Both the position numbers and the translations under genes were made by a program. 64,000 nucleotides of DNA, taken from Hemicentrotus pulcherrimus. Its lineage: Eukaryota; Echinodermata; Echinoidea; Camarodonta; Strongylocentrotidae. The notes below the pieces were generated by a model that was given only the letters and a program-made list of their open reading frames with translations, did no database searches and was not told the origin of the DNA. Where the stretch lies: assembly GCA_003118195.1 (NCBI GenBank), contig BEXV01000330.1, positions 85,087-149,086 of the forward strand, written 5' to 3'. Shown one piece after another: positions 62,000 to 64,000 of this stretch (within the stretch, counting starts at the first letter, position 1; each line of letters starts with the position of its first letter).

Positions 62000-63010
62000 A
62001 TGCAGTCATATTGCAAACATCCACCTAAACATGGAATAAGAAACTCGTAGGGCCATATGACAGAGCCTGAGGCATGTTTGACTTGTAGATGTCGGTCAAC
62101 ATTGAGCAGGCCATCCTTGTCTACATGTATATGACGGATGCTTGTACATGATGATCAGCTGAACTCATCGAAATAAAATATTGAATATGATGAGACAGAG
62201 ATTTTTAGGGGGAGATGAGTTTCTGCAGGTGCAATGTGGAGGGGGGGGGTGTAGACCATTATAGCTAGATATTCTTCCACAGGTGGTCCCGTGGCAAATT
62301 TTCTTGACAATTTAAATGGATGCTTGGCTTAAATCAAAATGAAAGAACAAAACAAAAATCGAAGTGCTTTTTTTTCTTCGATAACACTTTTCCAGACATA
62401 CTGCAAACATCCACCTAAACATGAAATAGAAGACTTTTAGGACCCTATGATGGAGCCTGCGGCATGTTTAACTTGTAGTTCTCGGTCAACATTGAGTGGA
62501 CCATCCTACTCTATATCAAGGATGCTTGTAAATAAGGATCAGCTGGAATCATCGAGGGAAAACTATTTCATTAAAGTTATTTGCGAGAGGATAGAAACAC
62601 GAGGAATTTCCAGTAGTTAAAAAGTACCACCGAAAACTTTGACTTTGACTTTATTTGATAGATGCTATTTTCGGCATTTTGTTGGCGTTATTTCAATTTC
62701 ATATCATCTCTACTTCATTTATATAGGGTTCTCATAGCACCATGTCCTAGTATTTTAAACAATCGCCCCTAAATATGAGGTTGATACTCCTCGGAATAGG
62801 GGTTCGGAAAGGGATAGAAGACACTTATGACCATCATTTTATGATGCAGCCTGCGGCATGTTTGACTTGTATTCTTCGGTCAACATCGGGCCGACCATCT
62901 CACTCTAATGCCAAGGACGCTTGTATTGTGAGGATTAGCTGGAATCATCAGAAGAAAATATAGAACATGATGGAGATGGAGCTCTGGGATTCCGCCAGTA
63001 GGGGGTGGTG
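62000..63010. repeat. Three-copy tandem repeat, about 390-bp period
   Basis: The landmark GCCTG-GGCATGTTT-ACTTGTA is at about 62065, 62455 and 62849 (offsets 390 and 394). It is followed in each copy by TCGGTCAACAT, a CCATC block, GA-GCTTGTA, and GATNAGCTG-AATCATC. Copies 1 and 2 also share GCAAACATCCACCTAAACAT. The copies are diverged and have no conserved open frame. Possibly part of a larger minisatellite or an internally repeated element. Confidence 0.82.
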
Positions 63011-64000
63011 GCAAGAAAATCACCTACATGAAAACATTTTGTCTTTACAAGAAATTACATGTAGTAGTTTTTGGCTGGGAATTATGACGAGATGACCTGA
63101 AGAAACAGAACTAACACGTTATCTCTCTTGTTATAACAGTTTTCTTATTTGCTAGATCACGTGTAACAAACCAGTTTTAATCTTTAAAATCAACCTTTAA
63201 TTATATTCTTGGTCATGATTCAACTTGTCCAATGTCATTAATTCTAGCATGCACTTTTCCATCAATGATTTATCGAAAAAAGCGTGAAATTGAGGGAACA
63301 CGTTGTTCAACCTTCCAAGTATCGACTCAGTGTAACGGTATCCGCAACCGACATCAACGACCATCTCTGACAATCAATGGCATCTTGAACGAAGATGGTC
63401 CTCTGTCCCTCCTCCATCTCTCCTCCAATATCACTATGACAACGATGACCAGGAACGTAGACAAAAATCAATGCGCTCCTGGAATCTTCAATCTACTGTG
63501 CGATGTTTCATCATCGCGGCAGCTTTGCCGCCATGGCGTAATTTTCATGAGAACACATCATTAGTCACTTATAAAGCAAAGCATCGTTAATTTGGTGAAA
63601 AGGGGGTGAAAGTATGATTTCGTGGATGTTTCCACGTACTTGATAAGTTCTTTCCGGTGCGTTATCTAGAAATTAGATTTCTATATCTTGGTACTGTAGA
63701 GTATTTTTATGGGTCGTCGTCAGCGATTCTTACCATCACGCTGGTGGACGTCCCTGAGCATTTATCGCAGCCGCGTCATCACCATCATCCGCGTCATCGT
63801 AACAAGGTCCCCAGTGAAAAAGAAAAAAAAGCTGCGTTCGTATATCTTTCCTTGTTATGATGTTTGGATTCACAGAACACTTCGTTCATATATCATTATG
63901 GTAATTTCATTTTTGTAAATCCTAGGACAAACTTTAAAGTGGGTTTCCCTTAAGCGCAGAAGCCCTTCCACGCGCATTTAGACAATATTCGTGATAGCAA
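63011..64000. other. Non-coding stretch at the right edge
   Basis: No supported gene. The patches at 63330-63545 and 63700-63800 are less AT-rich. The 110-codon frame at 63232-63564 matches no family I know. GCCGCCATGG at 63528-63537 looks like a strong start context, but the frame there is only two codons. Confidence 0.45.

Noticed and set aside
63232..63564. 110-codon plus-strand frame
   Set aside because: No recognisable domain; composition follows the local less AT-rich patch.

Overview
This is repeat-dense, AT-rich animal DNA with one recognisable protein-coding piece. The window carries tRNA-derived SINEs, LINE reverse-transcriptase remnants, small inverted-repeat transposons, many CT/GA and trinucleotide microsatellites, and introns of animal type. 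The only real gene evidence is on the minus strand at 17327-17609: the first coding exon of a two-pore-domain potassium channel of the TASK group (KCNK3/KCNK9-like). The SINEs have a tRNA-Ser-like head, a shared core and a GCGCTATATAA/(ATT)n tail, and the LINE carries a KYVDD reverse-transcriptase box. Together these suggest a marine invertebrate deuterostome, most likely an echinoderm such as a sea urchin. That assignment is an inference, not a database match.

Layout. 1-17326: non-coding, probably the start of intron 1 of the TASK gene, because transcription runs leftward. It holds a 377-bp TTAA-flanked MITE (1295), GA/CT and GAT microsatellites and a SINE (15008). 17327-18200: TASK exon 1, its 5' leader and a CpG-rich candidate promoter with an NRF-1-type palindrome. 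18726-19000: assembly gap next to a poly-C run. 19-36 kb: mostly unique AT-rich DNA with a 45-bp repeated segment, a foldback MITE (26.1 kb), a LINE 3' tail (26.6 kb), SINE-like elements (23.4, 31.7 kb) and a LINE 3'-end fragment (33.3 kb). 36-41 kb: a tRNA-headed SINE, then a local segmental duplication (39.1 and 39.7 kb) whose right copy contains a third TTAA MITE. 43-50 kb: a small duplication, a LINE motif (44.9 kb) and a broken 1.3-kb LINE (48.4-49.75 kb) abutting a TAC microsatellite. 50-64 kb: a SINE, several tandem duplications, a long perfect hairpin (55.0 kb), an L2/CR1-like LINE end (57.9 kb), the second full-length TTAA MITE (59.1 kb), a 104-bp mariner-type MITE (61.5 kb) and a three-copy repeat of about 390 bp (62-63 kb).

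Only the channel exon can be assigned a cellular function. The rest of the channel (second half of pore 1, M2, pore 2, M3-M4, C-terminus) was not recognised in the window and presumably lies beyond its left edge. No clearly new multi-gene system was found. The most informative signals are the transposon biology: three related TTAA MITEs, one nested in a local duplication that supplies an empty-site comparison, plus several unclassified repeats.
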